Counted from the stretch's first letter, positions 35,601 through 43,010 are shown. The stretch: DNA of 64,000 nucleotides from Leptasterias polaris (GCA_037783415.1 JAZGTN010000035.1:1426001-1490000); one strand, 5' to 3'. Numbers and translations: made by a program. The notes: generated from the letters alone by a model not told the origin.

Positions 35601-36453
35601 ATAGGCAAAGAGCGGCAAATTTAAGCATGTGCTCACTGTAAACTGTAGGAGAGCTGATGGATCATTGTTACTTGCAGTATAGACCATGTAACCTGTGACA
35701 TCACATGGTTACAAAAGAGCCACAGAGCCTGGACTTCCGGCAGGCACAGTTTGTATGCAGCTCAATGGAAGAAAACAATAAGTCTTATGTTTTATGGAGA
35801 ATGCACTGTCTGATTTTTCTCAACTTTTGATATGAAGAAAGGGGAGACATCTCAGAAGCTATGCAGCTGTTGCTTTTGTAACTCTTGAATTTATGTGAAA
35901 ATTATGACACAAAATGTAAATTTTCCCATATGGCCTGTGTAGTATCTTGCCTGTCAGGAAATGCATTAGAATGTACGAGGTCACTATTTCTGTAAGCAAA
36001 GGTAACATGGTCTATAACCTCAGATTCAAACTCTCAGAATTTTGACCATAATACAATAATGAATATGGCTGATTAAAATATATTTTCAAAAACAAATGAC
36101 CAAATGACCAAATGTAAAGACCGGTTCATACTTCCTGCGAATGCGAATGCAAAGCGAATTTTTACGTCACAGAGCTGTTCTCGATGCGAATGTTTCGCAG
36201 GAGTTGAGCACAAGTCAACTCTTCCTAATTACTTGTTGCGAATTTGTGACGTCAAAATTTGTATCGCATTTGCAGGAAGTATGAATCAGGCTTAAGGAAT
36301 GGTTTATGAAGGCTTGTGCGTTCTGGTACCAAACATTTTCAGTCATTCTTTATTTTGATTGCGGATGTCATTCTGGTTTATAATTGCAGACACCGTCTTG
36401 TACCCAAAGTCATCCACACTAAGTATCTAGATGCACTGGATAAATGCCACTAG
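5857..36453 (+). CDS. SLC4A11: SLC4A11-like membrane transporter, 13 exons, 5' partial
   Basis: The exons at 5857-6052, 7289-7407, 10836-11034, 18780-18893, 22509-22641, 24064-24137, 27574-27769, 28597-28703, 29644-29809, 30399-30572, 33875-34070, 34934-35103 and 36390-36453 all have AG/GT borders. Their summed length is 1908 nt, an exact multiple of three, giving 635 residues and TAG. Residues 1-105 resemble the end of the SLC4 cytoplasmic domain ([16 protein letters not shown]); the rest is the polytopic transporter domain. Signature stretches are [70 protein letters not shown] and [15 protein letters not shown]4A11 fits better than the bicarbonate-transporting paralogues because of the short C-terminus ([10 protein letters not shown]). 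Family members move borate, H+/OH-, water or ammonia across the plasma membrane; the substrate cannot be read from this sequence. Roughly the first 250 residues of a usual SLC4A11 are missing and no exon for them was recognised in 1-5856. Confidence 0.92.
6465..6840 (+). repeat. GACC-CTAGCAGAGTCTTTCTC repeat family
   Basis: CTAGCAGAGTCTTTCTCAAAGG at 6544 and the related GCAGCAGAGTCTTTCTCAAAGG at 6779 are two adjacent copies. Other copies are at 12515-12680, 20925-21080 and 31800-31930. They share a lead-in TTGCTTACCAACCAAAA and a TATGCAAA spacer. Class unknown. Confidence 0.65.
6936..7200. mobile_element. Hairpin MITE next to exon b
   Basis: Arms of about 110 bp pair imperfectly: AAGTAACTATAACTAGTAAA at the left end with its complement at 7175-7195; GGAGGAGTG-TGGCTCTGA with its complement near 7124-7145; AGTATACTCTGCT with its complement near 7079-7091. 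The loop is about 35 bp. A related copy is at 23431-23560. Confidence 0.8.
7289..7407 (+). CDS. SLC4A11: SLC4A11-like exon b
   Basis: The acceptor is ttccgcag and the donor is gtaagt. It encodes [20 protein letters not shown] followed by a basic linker ([10 protein letters not shown]) and VIPVDGFDV. The EEEF start and the linker match the junction between the SLC4 cytoplasmic and membrane domains. It ends in phase 0. A hairpin repeat (6936-7200) lies about 90 bp upstream of the acceptor. Confidence 0.85.
7591..8900. mobile_element. TIR DNA transposon, TA target, copy 1
   Basis: Perfect 25-bp terminal inverted repeats (starting CCGTAATTTCCGG) flanked by TA on both sides. Subterminal TATAAACCGC motifs are repeated four times at the left and again near the right end. 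No transposase is recognisable. The terminal 170 bp (left) and about 400 bp (right) match the element at 25619-26877; the middle differs. TA duplication is typical of Tc1/mariner-like elements, an inference only. Confidence 0.85.
8085..8325. repeat. Internal duplication inside TIR element copy 1
   Basis: GAATAATAAAATCCCTTTAT followed by a common block ending CCCTTTATTTAAAATCA occurs twice (about 8090-8165 and 8249-8325), 160 bp apart. Confidence 0.8.
9053..9245. repeat. Degenerate 70-bp tandem repeat
   Basis: Three imperfect copies of a unit with ATTGTATCTCCACC, AGTTTCAAATCCTACTCATG and CAAACCTTA. It adjoins repeat B. Confidence 0.65.
10182..10239. repeat. (AAT)n microsatellite
   Basis: About 19 AAT units. 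It fronts a retroposon-like segment (10240-10500). Confidence 0.95.
10182..10500 (-). mobile_element. Retroposon 3' end, reversed
   Basis: After the AAT tail comes AAGACATTTGTAAAGCGCCT, a SINE/LINE tail-like element, then GGAAGACTATTCCAAAGAAA and GGAGCAGCG, phrases typical of invertebrate non-LTR 3' regions. Orientation inferred from the tail. Confidence 0.5.
10600..10731. repeat. Two poly-C tracts
   Basis: Twenty-five C at 10600-10624 and thirteen C at 10719-10731, about 100 bp before exon c. Confidence 0.95.
10836..11034 (+). CDS. SLC4A11: SLC4A11-like exon c (TM1 region)
   Basis: The acceptor is aactacag and the donor is gtagga; it ends in phase 1. It encodes [20 protein letters not shown], then SDFRDGIVG, then the first membrane span around [20 protein letters not shown], and ends [11 protein letters not shown]. 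The RRLPHY-SDFxDG block followed by [14 protein letters not shown] is diagnostic of SLC4 TM1. Confidence 0.93.
12515..12680 (+). repeat. CTAGCAGAG-family repeat, copy
   Basis: GCTTACCGACCAAAAGGACC, GACGTTTCGACCCAAGCAGA and CTCAAAGGCTAAATGACA match the copies at 20925 and 31840. It is flanked by pieces of the AGGCACTG element family (12425-12480 and 12740-12880). Confidence 0.65.
12885..12935 (-). repeat. tRNA-like SINE fragment
   Basis: TGAGCCTGTGACCTCCGGAT and TGCTAGCGCTCTATCGC read, reversed, as a degenerate tRNA head with A and B boxes, like those at 42830-43000. Confidence 0.5.
13497..13541. repeat. GA-rich and poly-A tract
   Basis: GAGAGAGAGAGAGAAAG followed by 23 A residues. Confidence 0.9.
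14710..14905 (+). repeat. Dispersed repeat A, copy 4
   Basis: Shares AGTGTTCATGTTTT, AATAACAAACCTGT and GTGAGTCAGGAGAAAATAGT with copy 1. Confidence 0.7.
16716..17020 (+). repeat. 154-bp tandem duplication
   Basis: Two copies (about 16716-16866 and 16870-17020) share ATTTCCGAA-CAA-GAGCG, GCCGGGCAGA, TTGTTATGTTGGT and AACCAGAGTGTGGGAATAAA. They differ at roughly one base in ten. Confidence 0.8.
18300..18655 (-). repeat. Old SINE-like element, reversed
   Basis: It begins with ATT-rich DNA and GAGCGCTTTAGC and ends with GGACTCGAACCCACACTCTG, the reversed B-box region seen in the SINEs at 1592 and 29838. The tRNA head is truncated. Confidence 0.6.
18780..18893 (+). CDS. SLC4A11: SLC4A11-like exon d (TM2-TM3)
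   Basis: The acceptor is cattccag and the donor is gtaagt; phase 1 at both ends. It encodes [43 protein letters not shown]-x5-TTAPLA is the core SLC4 signature lining the substrate site. The preceding 7.7-kb intron is the longest in the gene. Confidence 0.94.
19270..19620 (+). repeat. Spaced direct repeat, 80 bp
   Basis: CACATGATCT-CTCTCGACCA followed by ATCAGAATGGAT and GTATTTATGAATGG occurs at 19275-19360 and 19540-19618, about 270 bp apart. Confidence 0.75.
20660..20724. repeat. Poly-T tract
   Basis: Thirty-five T residues followed by interrupted T runs. Confidence 0.95.
20925..21080. repeat. CTAGCAGAG-family repeat with inverted half
   Basis: GGCCTGACGTTTCAACC and TTTCTCGAAG are followed by CTTCGAGAAA and GTCAGGCCATTGAC, so two half copies meet head to head around 21026. 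Confidence 0.7.
21518..21540. repeat. Poly-C tract
   Basis: Twenty-three C residues. Confidence 0.95.
22509..22641 (+). CDS. SLC4A11: SLC4A11-like exon e (TM4)
   Basis: The acceptor is tgttgcag and the donor is gtaaaa; it ends in phase 2. It encodes [40 protein letters not shown]. The DFNLSF-x8-GxWNxFF pattern is the SLC4 TM4-TM5 region. Confidence 0.92.
22744..23424. mobile_element. hAT-like non-autonomous element
   Basis: The termini CAGGCATGTGAG and CTCACATGCCTG are inverted, and CTCTTT flanks both sides (22738-22743 and 23425-23430). CCGCG-rich subterminal sequence recurs at both ends (TCCGCGTTTTT). No transposase is visible in 681 bp. CAGG ends and a 6-8 bp duplication suggest hAT; the class is inferred. 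Confidence 0.7.
23431..23560. repeat. Hairpin MITE fragment
   Basis: TTGGGAGAAGCGTTGACTCT, AACATACTCTGCTC and GAGCAAAGTATACT resemble the 6936-7200 hairpin. Confidence 0.6.
23558..23985. repeat. 22-bp tandem array
   Basis: About 19 copies of a 22-bp unit (core ATTTTATACATGGTATAAC). GCA/GCG and TATA/GATA variants alternate, and two copies carry a 3-bp insertion (TATAGTAAC). It ends 80 bp before exon f. Confidence 0.97.
24064..24137 (+). CDS. SLC4A11: SLC4A11-like exon f (TM5)
   Basis: The acceptor is actttcag and the donor is gtaaga; phase 2 in, phase 1 out. At 74 nt it is one of the shortest exons. It encodes [20 protein letters not shown] followed by KELVY. RSTEEIxALFISI is nearly invariant in SLC4 proteins. 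It lies 80 bp downstream of a 22-bp satellite array. Confidence 0.92.
24608..24890 (+). repeat. tRNA-derived SINE
   Basis: The head has an A-box-like GGCATAGTGGTA and a B box GGTTCAAATCC. The body contains TTTTCAGTCCCTGCCTGATG and the end is AT-rich (AATAATAATATT). The same family is reversed at 27340-27520 and a relative is at 62567-62812. Confidence 0.75.
25619..26877. mobile_element. TIR DNA transposon, TA target, copy 2
   Basis: The ends CCGTAATTTTCGG and CCGAAAATTACAG are inverted and flanked by TA. The subterminal TATAAACCGC motifs are as in copy 1. The right 400 bp is nearly identical to copy 1, including its frames on both strands, but the middle (about 25790-26470) is unrelated. Confidence 0.85.
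26073..26226. repeat. 51-bp triplication inside TIR element copy 2
   Basis: Three copies at a 51-bp period of a unit starting GCTTTCCGATTGGCCGATCG and ending TATGACGTAGTGCTTCTC. Confidence 0.92.
27340..27520 (-). repeat. tRNA-derived SINE, reversed
   Basis: GTAGGGACTGAAAACCCATT and TTCGAACCGGGGTCCACAGA mirror the head and body of the SINE at 24608. It abuts exon g by about 50 bp. Confidence 0.7.
27574..27769 (+). CDS. SLC4A11: SLC4A11-like exon g (extracellular loop and TM6)
   Basis: The acceptor is tctcacag and the donor is gtgagg. It encodes an extracellular loop with NVT and NGT N-glycosylation sequons (AGNVTNGTQ) and cysteines at SDGCSEA and KPCLRE. A membrane span follows around [20 protein letters not shown]. 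Loop glycosylation at this site is known for SLC4 proteins; its use here is inferred. Confidence 0.92.
27806..27925. repeat. Fragment related to the TATAAACCGC elements
   Basis: TTCCGGACTCTAAGCCGCCC, ATAAACTGCCCAGAATATAA and GCCGCAT echo the subterminal motifs of the 7591 and 25619 elements. Only one end is visible. Confidence 0.5.
28597..28703 (+). CDS. SLC4A11: SLC4A11-like exon h (TM7)
   Basis: The acceptor is tattacag and the donor is gtaagt; phase 2 in, phase 1 out. It encodes [20 protein letters not shown] followed by [16 protein letters not shown]. ADYALPxxV is a conserved SLC4 block. Confidence 0.93.
29420..29571. mobile_element. Short MITE
   Basis: CGATCCATTAAGCC at the left pairs with GGCTTAATGGATCG at the right. 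TTGACCAATCACAG and TTGTGATTGGTCAA are an inner pair. 70 bp upstream of exon i. Confidence 0.8.
29644..29809 (+). CDS. SLC4A11: SLC4A11-like exon i (TM8-TM9)
   Basis: The acceptor is attggcag and the donor is gtatgt; phase 1 in, phase 2 out. It encodes [20 protein letters not shown], then [20 protein letters not shown], then [13 protein letters not shown]. The FFMDQNIT segment matches the SLC4 consensus FxxDQxIT. NIT looks like a sequon but sits at a membrane border in family structures. Confidence 0.92.
29838..30124 (-). repeat. tRNA-derived SINE, reversed
   Basis: The right end ATTCGAACCCACACTCTGAT and CCGCCCGGCCACGA is the reversed tRNA head of the 1592 family; the rest is a diverged body. 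Confidence 0.75.
30399..30572 (+). CDS. SLC4A11: SLC4A11-like exon j
   Basis: The acceptor follows a long pyrimidine tract (ccctcacag); the donor is gtaagc. It encodes [20 protein letters not shown], then the strongly conserved [16 protein letters not shown], then [17 protein letters not shown]. KGxAYHxDL and PHSPLHV are SLC4 hallmarks. Confidence 0.95.
31330..31800. repeat. Degenerate repeat with CTTCCGG-TTCAAA units
   Basis: TGACGTCATCAGGTGTCGAA / GATGTCATCAGGTATCGAAT mark two copies. Each carries a ATAACTCATG-like block and ends near TTTGACC-T-CTTCCGG. The same phrases recur at 33290-33740. Confidence 0.65.
31830..31930 (+). repeat. CTAGCAGAG-family repeat, copy
   Basis: GGCCTGACGTTTCGACCCTA followed by GCAGAGTCTTTCTCGAAGGC; it is the cleanest copy of the family here. 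Confidence 0.75.
32165..32212. repeat. Fragment matching the end of the 55085-56867 foldback element
   Basis: CCGTCGGGAGAATGGAGGGT then TACGATCG resembles the right terminal repeat at 56829-56857. Confidence 0.55.
32485..32600. repeat. Inverted-repeat cluster
   Basis: GCTGAATTCCTACATG and TGTAGGAATTCAGC are inverted copies; CCTATTGGCTGAATT and AATTCAGCCAATAAGAA form a second pair sharing the same right arm. Confidence 0.6.
33290..33740. repeat. Degenerate tandem repeat with CTTCCGGTTCAAACC
   Basis: CATAACCCCTGAACC / CATAACTTCTGAACC and ATTGGATTGTT-type phrases recur about every 80-130 bp, with CGGTTCAAACCGGAAGTTGA near 33490 and CTTCCGGTTCAAACC near 33705. Confidence 0.65.
33875..34070 (+). 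CDS. SLC4A11: SLC4A11-like exon k
   Basis: The acceptor is gtattgcag and the donor is gtttgt; it ends in phase 0. It encodes [20 protein letters not shown], then [20 protein letters not shown], then [20 protein letters not shown]. The exon also reads through into the intron for about 240 nt, but the next exon joins in frame at 34070. Confidence 0.94.
34108..34126. repeat. Poly-C tract just after exon k
   Basis: Nineteen C residues, 38 bp downstream of the exon k donor. Confidence 0.95.
34934..35103 (+). CDS. SLC4A11: SLC4A11-like exon l
   Basis: The acceptor is ttcacacag and the donor is gtgaga; phase 0 in, phase 2 out. It encodes [20 protein letters not shown], then a membrane span [15 protein letters not shown], then [18 protein letters not shown]. 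YPPxHYxRRVPQRKxHxFT matches the SLC4A11 C-terminal region closely. Confidence 0.95.
35680..35965 (+). repeat. Dispersed repeat B, uninterrupted copy
   Basis: Matches the two halves of the repeat split at 7591-8900, giving the empty-site form. Confidence 0.8.
36119..36293. mobile_element. MITE in last transporter intron
   Basis: GGTTCATACTTCCTGCGAAT pairs with CGCATTTGCAGGAAGTATGA. The inside repeats GCGAATTT and TTACGTCA / TGACGTCA. A related single end lies at 50852 (GGTTTATACTTGATGCAAAT). 97 bp before the last exon. Confidence 0.85.
36390..36453 (+). CDS. SLC4A11: SLC4A11-like terminal coding exon
   Basis: The acceptor is taattgcag; phase 2 in. It encodes [21 protein letters not shown] and stops at TAG (36451-36453). 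The short tail without a long cytoplasmic extension is typical of SLC4A11 and unlike SLC4A1-10. Confidence 0.9.
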
Positions 36454-37886
36454 AGGTAACCCCCTTCACATCGGAGACAGGTAAAATGTAAGTTGGTTTC
36501 AGTGCAGGAGAGATCGTCTGGTTGGCACCTGGACTGAGTAGAACTTTTAGTATTTTATATCGAAAATAGCTGTTAAAACCAAAAAGTGTGCTTGAAAGGT
36601 GAAAGTGCACAAATGTCGTTTAAAAATATAGCTCAAATTGTCCTCATTCCCAAGTGTAGACAGAAATCCTATGGCAGCAAGAAGTAATGGTTTTGTGTCT
36701 CTGGTGCGAGAAACAACATTACTACAAATCTAGATACAAGACTCCTTGCGAGAAGGTAAATGTGTTTTGCGTTTTTGTTTGTTTGTTTTATTTTTAGGTT
36801 TTTGTTTTGGGGTGTGTTTTTTTAAAGATTTGTTTTGGGGTGTGTTTTTTTTTAAAGATTCGTTTTACACACAGTACTGTTTAAGAAACCGTGCAAGGCA
36901 CAAGAAAAACAACAGTGCTTCATTTTTTGTCCTCTCCATTTTCTTGACCAATTTCTTGTTACATTTCCAAAGAGGAAGATTATGTTAGGATTACTCAGGA
37001 TTAGCTTGAGACTTTACGCCAGCTTTATTTTTTAAAATGCGCTTTCAGATCACATTTTGGACTTCGGAAATAAGATCATTACTTGTGTTGTCATTTTAAG
37101 ACAGAGAAAAATTTAACCTAGGGCCATTTTCATAAAGCTGTTTACGGTAAGCAGACATTTGTGCAAACTATGGCAGAAAAAACCTATTTCATAAATGATC
37201 GAGAACGTTTGACGGCACGTTGAGCGTTCACAGTGGATTTGAAATGTTGCGTCAATTATCTGTTTACAAGAACTGCCTTCAATTCAGCGTGGCTTTTGTT
37301 TCGTTTACAGTAAGCATGATTATAAAACTGTGCTAAGAGCCGTTCCATAAGCAGAAAACATCTGCTTACAGGCTTTGTAAAATTGGCTCCAAGGTCCTAT
37401 GATCAGCAAGTAAAGAGACCGGTGTTAGCGTATCTGGCCAACGAATAAAAAATATGCGTTTTAAATCATCAGGCTACAAATAAAATTAAAATATATATAA
37501 AAAATAAAACCAGAAGGCCAGATGAGCAGCCTTTGAAAAAAAAAAGTATTACAATCCGGCCCAAGTCAATCTTTGAAACTTTTCCCGAGAAATATTTAAT
37601 GTAACCTTCCATCTGTCAGCTGAGACCTACTTGTAAAAATTGTCACAATGATAAATCTGTTACTTTTAGATATAAACAAAACAAAACTAACAAGCCAAAA
37701 ACACAAAGACAAAAGCGCAAGGATTTTTAAGCACCAAGTTGTGTGGTGCAACCCAAGCTGTCTGTTGCTCATACAGCGCTGCATGATGCAGAAAAAGAAA
37801 CAATTGTACAATTGTAACATTTTTTACTAAAATTGAGGTTATTCATTGAGAATGGGGTTTTTTCAAGCAAGAAAGCTAAGCATTGC
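36454..37886 (+). other. Probable 3' untranslated region of the SLC4A11-like gene
   Basis: No further reading frame fits the transporter. The first good AATAAA motifs downstream of the stop are around 37444 and 37476-37510, so the last exon may run to about 37.5 kb. A T/G-rich stretch lies at 36770-36860. Extent is a guess; cDNA would be needed to fix the poly(A) site. Confidence 0.3.
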
Positions 37887-38121
37887 CCATAGATAGTTCC
37901 CAGTAGACGCCATCTTTACGGGCAAATCGCATTTTGGCTTGCAGGCGCGTCAAGCGCTCAAATTATTAACGCAGCCGCGTCATTCACTAACCAATCATGC
38001 AATGAGTTTGGTGAAATGTGCGCGTGCTGCACGCCGTACTCCCGCGTAACGCATGACTGTGTGTTCCAAATTGCCCGTAAAGATGGCCGATTTACGTCAC
38101 ACTGCAACCTATCTATAGAAA
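37887..38121. mobile_element. MITE with 45-bp inverted ends
   Basis: The left CCATAGATAGTTCCCAGT and CATCTTTACGGGCAA pair with the right TTGCCCGTAAAGATGG and GCAACCTATCTATAG. The centre is GC-rich for the region (CGCGTCAAGCGC). Confidence 0.8.
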
Positions 38122-39897
38122 TAACAAAACTCTCCTGTCCAACTGTAATTTGGACATGCCCAACTATGGTTTACACTGTCCTAGTAGCAGTTTGGGCCAT
38201 GCCTAAATTCAGTTAGAAATGACTAACTGCCGCTGGGCCAAGTGGCGAATGAGAAACACTGTCAAAAAAAATATACATAAATAAAAGGGCCAATATTTAC
38301 CACCATGAATGTATGTAAGGTGTATAATCAAAAGTATACCTCAATTTATACTCGGTTGTACTACCTGAAATATTATGTGGCAATTAAAAAATTCCAAATG
38401 TTTCTGATTAGTGGTTTTTTTGTTTGTTTTGTAAAGAGAGCAGAAATTTAGAAATGAGGCAGGAGTTGTTAAAATTGTAGTTTTTAAAGAAATTGTAAAA
38501 GGGCGTTTCTAAAGTTCTGAGTTACATTTGAAAGGCTGTTTTCCTAGTCCATGGTTCGGAACTAAAATATATTTGTCAAAACCAACTTGGAATAAATGTG
38601 TGTAGAATGTTTGTTTTTTACTTTACCAACAGATTTGATTGAAAGAAAGGGACAGACAATGATATGTTATTAATGATTTGGTTTTTGTTTTTTCTTTTTA
38701 AATAAACGTATTGGGTCGTTTCAACTATTCACTTGCAAGGAATATAAAGATTAAAGATAGGGTCATACTTTTGAAACGACCTTGGGAAAACAATTGTGTA
38801 ATTTTTATGTGCAAGCCTACTTGTTATAAAGATGGTAATGGTAGTAAATATCCTGCGAAAATTATTTTGTCTGAAGTGCCCCCGTTGATTAGAAGTCAAT
38901 AAAAGTACGTCCAAGTTTGGATCTCCAAAGATCACTGGCTTTTGGAAATATCCTTGAATGTTGTTGCCTCAATATGGCAAGAGATGTGGTTGGTACCCCC
39001 TGTCGCCTCGATAAAACAAGGATGGATTTGATGTTCCTGATAAAAAATACCAGGACAGTTTTGGGCTGTTTTCTCAACAAGGCACTGTATTCAGCGGAAA
39101 ATTTTGCCTGTAATCTTTCTTGATAATTTTGCCTATAAATCATCATTACGTTGACAAAAACTAAACGATGACCCTACCTTGGAAGAGAAATAATTTTCAT
39201 AAAACTAAAACCTTGCATCTAAAAAAGTTTGTTGATGTTAGCAAGGCTGACCAAATAAAATGAGTTTGTGTCCCCCTTTTGACCAATAACTGTACCTTGT
39301 TAGCTTTCTGATTAAAATATATTTTCAAAAACCAATGACCAAATGAAAAGAGTGATCATTTACCGGACCATGATTTCTTCGATAATATATTTTCCCGAAG
39401 AAAACGACCAAACTAAAGAGAACATACTGCAGAAAAAATGACAGAATCTTGTAAATGAACCTTAGAAATAACGATTAAACAATTAATCTTTTACTGCAAC
39501 TTATGGGTTTTAAAACATGTGGACTTAGTAGTGCCGCAAAATTACTCTTGTACTGATGTAGCTATTGCATTACAGACAAAGAACAGTGTGATTTGAATTT
39601 TGCCAACACCCATGTATTTGAAGCATTGTGGAGATAGTTTTGACTTGACGTCATAGAGTATTTGGTTGGCCATTTTTACGCGCAATGATAAATTTCTTTT
39701 TGAATGCACAACTATGATGCATAAATACCGTGTGCGATACGCGAAGTTTTTATCAAATTTCTTGCATGATTGGTTGGTAAACCACTTGGCTGTGTAGAAA
39801 ATTTAGAACGCTTGACACAGCTCAAAGCCAAAATCTAAGTTGCCTGTCTATCAGGAATTGTCTCAATGCTTTCCACGTCCTTCAGGGAAATCAAACC
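38122..39897. other. Intergenic, nothing recognised
   Basis: AT-rich DNA without convincing reading frames. CATTTTCAAAAACAAATGACCAAATG-like sequence near 36080 recurs near 39318, showing another low-copy repeat. Confidence 0.4.
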
Positions 39898-40025
39898 ACA
39901 GGCGCCTCGTGTGGGATTCGAACCTGTATGCATACTAGAGAAGATGTCTTGATGCTAGACCACCAGAGAGGTTAGACATCTACTCTAGAATGTGTAAGGT
40001 CTCAGGTTCGAATCCCACATGAGGA
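39898..40025. repeat. Inverted pair of tRNA-like B-box segments
   Basis: TGTGGGATTCGAACCTG (39910) and CAGGTTCGAATCCCACAT (40003) face each other, with TAGAGAAGATGTCT / AGACATCTACTCTAG between them. Confidence 0.7.
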
Positions 40026-40939
40026 TACTCCAGGGCTCAATTTCATAAAGCTGTTTAACCCCTTTCAGCCCCAAGTTCTTTTGACATAAACAACTGCTGG
40101 AGCCCAAATTGTTTGACCACTCAAGTGTGAAGCACATTTTCTCACACAACAGGAAGCTTGTGTTCAAAGTTCGATTTTGAAAACTCTATTATTACCTTGA
40201 AGATTTCATTTTAGAGCATAATAAGCTGGTGATCTTATTCTTGTTTTGTGCTTAGTTACTTTTTTGTGCTTAAGGAGGGCCCTGGACTTGAAGAGCACTG
40301 AGTATACACGTGGTTATCATACATCGGTGTAAGGTTAAAATCAAATCACGCTGTCGTCAACTTGACTCATAGAACCGGCCCTTTGAAATATTGCTTGGAA
40401 AGAACCTACTGGAGACAGTTTGGTTCCAGCACAGAACTAGGAAGTTCCTGACAAAGTCGGATGGTTCTGGATGCAGCAGTCAAGTAGCAATTTTATATAA
40501 GGTCCAGTCATTGATCGAGTTCTTTCCAAAAAAATGTGAAACAGCTCTGAAAGGATTATTGTAGACTAATCCGGAAAAAAGTACCACTAAAAGAGGCCAA
40601 AAATTAGCAAACTGATCCCAAAAATCGGATCCAGAAATGTCAAAATGTTTTATATGTTAATTCCCTCCCATAGCTTTCAATTCCTTCACATACTTAGATT
40701 TTAATCGATGTATTAACAGGGTATTTATAACATATTTATATAATGGGATTTCCAAAGTAACAGTAATGGAAATAGATTTATGTAAAACTTGTTGATGAAG
40801 GCATTATTATTATGAATTGTTTTAAATATTTTATCAATTTTTCTAAGATAATATGGTAGACAGAAGTAAGAATTCAAAAGGTTTACCAGATTAATTGGAC
40901 CACTTCTAGGACCACCTTGAACGTGTTGTGCATTGTCAA

Positions 40940-41080
40940 CGGTTACTCACCTATGTTCCGACACCCCAATGTACAGACTGTTCCTAACTCTAGACTCTAA
41001 ATCAAGAGGGGTTTACGAAACATAGGGTTGGCGGAACATAGGGGTGTTGGAATATAGAGCAGTCACCATTGTTAACCCTG
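40940..41080. repeat. Imperfect inverted repeat
   Basis: ACCTATGTTCCGACACCCC pairs with GGCGGAACATAGGGGTGTTG and flanking GGTTACTC / GAGCAGTCACC. Confidence 0.6.
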
Positions 41081-41153
41081 GTAGAACAATTCAGTTAAAA
41101 AGGAGCTCTAAGGTCAAATTCAGTTTTGTGATGCATTCATTTTCCGATAGATA

Positions 41154-41502
41154 GAGTCCTTATGAAAGCGGGGGGAAACATTTACGAGTCTCTAACCTCA
41201 AGTTTAAACAGTGTGAAATGTCATTGTATTTTGATACCCTTCCCATACAAAGTTTAACACCCAACGATGTCACATTCAAAATGTATGGGTCCGTACATAT
41301 TTGTACAGGGAATTTTTATTTCATTTCATGATATTCAACCAAAATAACGGTGACTTTGATGAACAGATCCATTTATTATTGACACCCAATGATGCCAAGT
41401 TTCAAATTTTACTCTTGAAGGGGTATAGAATAACTTATGGCATTTAACACCATTTTCGCGTGAGGTTAGAGTCTAGTGTTTTATTCCTCTTATATAAGGA
41501 CT
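41154..41502. mobile_element. Foldback (MITE-like) element, copy 2
   Basis: GAGTCCTTAT and ATAAGGACTC are inverted ends. TCTCTAACCTCA pairs with TGAGGTTAGAGTC and GATACCCTTCC with GGGGTATAG. Same family as 4053-4553. Confidence 0.75.
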
Positions 41503-42824
41503 CGTATTTGTTGGAAAATGAGTGTGTTACACAACTAATTTAGACCATAAAGTCCCCCTCTTTTAACATACTTGTATGTGCATCCTCTATTGAGCATTTT
41601 TAAAATTTAACTACTTTGCAACTGGTAAGAATACCTATATAATTATATATGCTACTATTTATCATAATTCTTATCATAGATGTCTGACAAAAAGTTTGAA
41701 AGGAATGTTCGTCAAAAATGCATTGAACAAGCCCTCAGAAGTTAATTTGGTAGCAGAAATTCAAGTCTCATTTTGCAGTTTTAGAAAGCGAATTTATGAC
41801 AAAAAGAAGCTCATTACAATCTATATAGCCTAAGTGCAGTATATTATACAATTCTCTTGGAAACTGTTTGAATAATGGAGCCAAAACTTCAGATTGAATA
41901 CAGGGCCAAAATTCATAGAGATGCTTAAGCACAAAAGCAAGTGTGGTTACCACCAGAGCATGGTTACCAGCTGGTCACACAGCAGTCCAAAACCTGCTGT
42001 TTGAAAACAGTAAAAACATTTAAGTTTTTAACGTTTTTTTTAAACAGTTTTCTTCTGACTCTGATGACCAATTGAGCTTCAACTTTCACAGGCTGGGTAT
42101 TTTGTGTATATATATTGGGTCACATAACAGTTCAGATCTGGTCTTTGACAATTACCAATGTTGTCCACATGCTTTTAAGGAATGTTTTATTAATTTTGTT
42201 TATTTAACTTGTGAAAGAGTTTGTGGAAGATATTAAGAAACAAATTGCGTAACAATCTTCTAATGATATGACAAATAAAGAAACAATTGTTTGGTTAGTT
42301 TTAATTTTTTGATTTAATTTGTTGTTTTGTGCGTTAACTTTTAAAAACATCATGTGTTATGAAGTCATACCGGTATGGGCGATTTGTATCATAATGTAGA
42401 TATAAATAAGATATTTATCACAAAGTTCTTGATTTATATTTGTAGATATTATGTAATACAAAAGTTAATGGAAACAAAGTGTGAGGTAAATCGTTTGCTC
42501 TGTAGGTCTTAATCATTATACAGCAGCCATCTTTTCCACACTCCATGTATTTTGTTTAGCAAGTCATGCACAGTCAGCGATATGCATCAGCAAAATTTGT
42601 CCTTCTACTAATGGCTCCAAAACTGGCATAAATTTTTGTGTAATGTAACTTGAAATCGCTTCTTAAATTCCCTCAAAAGTAATTAGCTTCTTCTGGCTCA
42701 AAAGCTGGCGAAAAATTTATTCTTACTTCCCTTCTTCGACAATTCAAAGTAAGTATTAAGTATTATATTAACAACAAGGGAAACTGACTGGATAATTTTA
42801 AATTATTTTGGGTGGAACAAAGAA
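41503..42824. other. Intergenic, mostly unrecognised
   Basis: AT-rich. The stretch at 42020-42185, with AATTGAGCTTCAACTTTCAC and GGTCTTTGACAATTACCAAT, matches one end of the AGGCACTG-type element that is complete at 54882-57040. Confidence 0.5.
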
Positions 42825-42829
42825 AAATT

Positions 42830-43000
42830 GACTAGAGTGAGATTTGAACCTGTGACCTCTCCAGATTAATGTACCAGTGCTCTACCAACTGAGCTATCTA
42901 GCCCTAATGTTGGTGGTCTCCCTAGATAGTTAAGTTGGTAAAGTGCCAGCACGTTAATCCGGGGGTCACAGGTTCAGTTCCCGCTCTAGCCAATTCGTCT
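42830..43000. repeat. Inverted pair of tRNA-like sequences
   Basis: A reversed tRNA-like head (ATTTGAACCTGTGACCTCTC, GCTCTACCAACTGAGCTATC) is followed 10-15 bp later by a forward one (TAGATAGTTAAGTTGGTAAA, GGTCACAGGTTCAGTTCCCG). Each has A- and B-box-like motifs. Likely two SINE heads, not functional tRNA genes, because the acceptor stems do not close well. Confidence 0.7.
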
Positions 43001-43010
43001 TTGTTCAACC

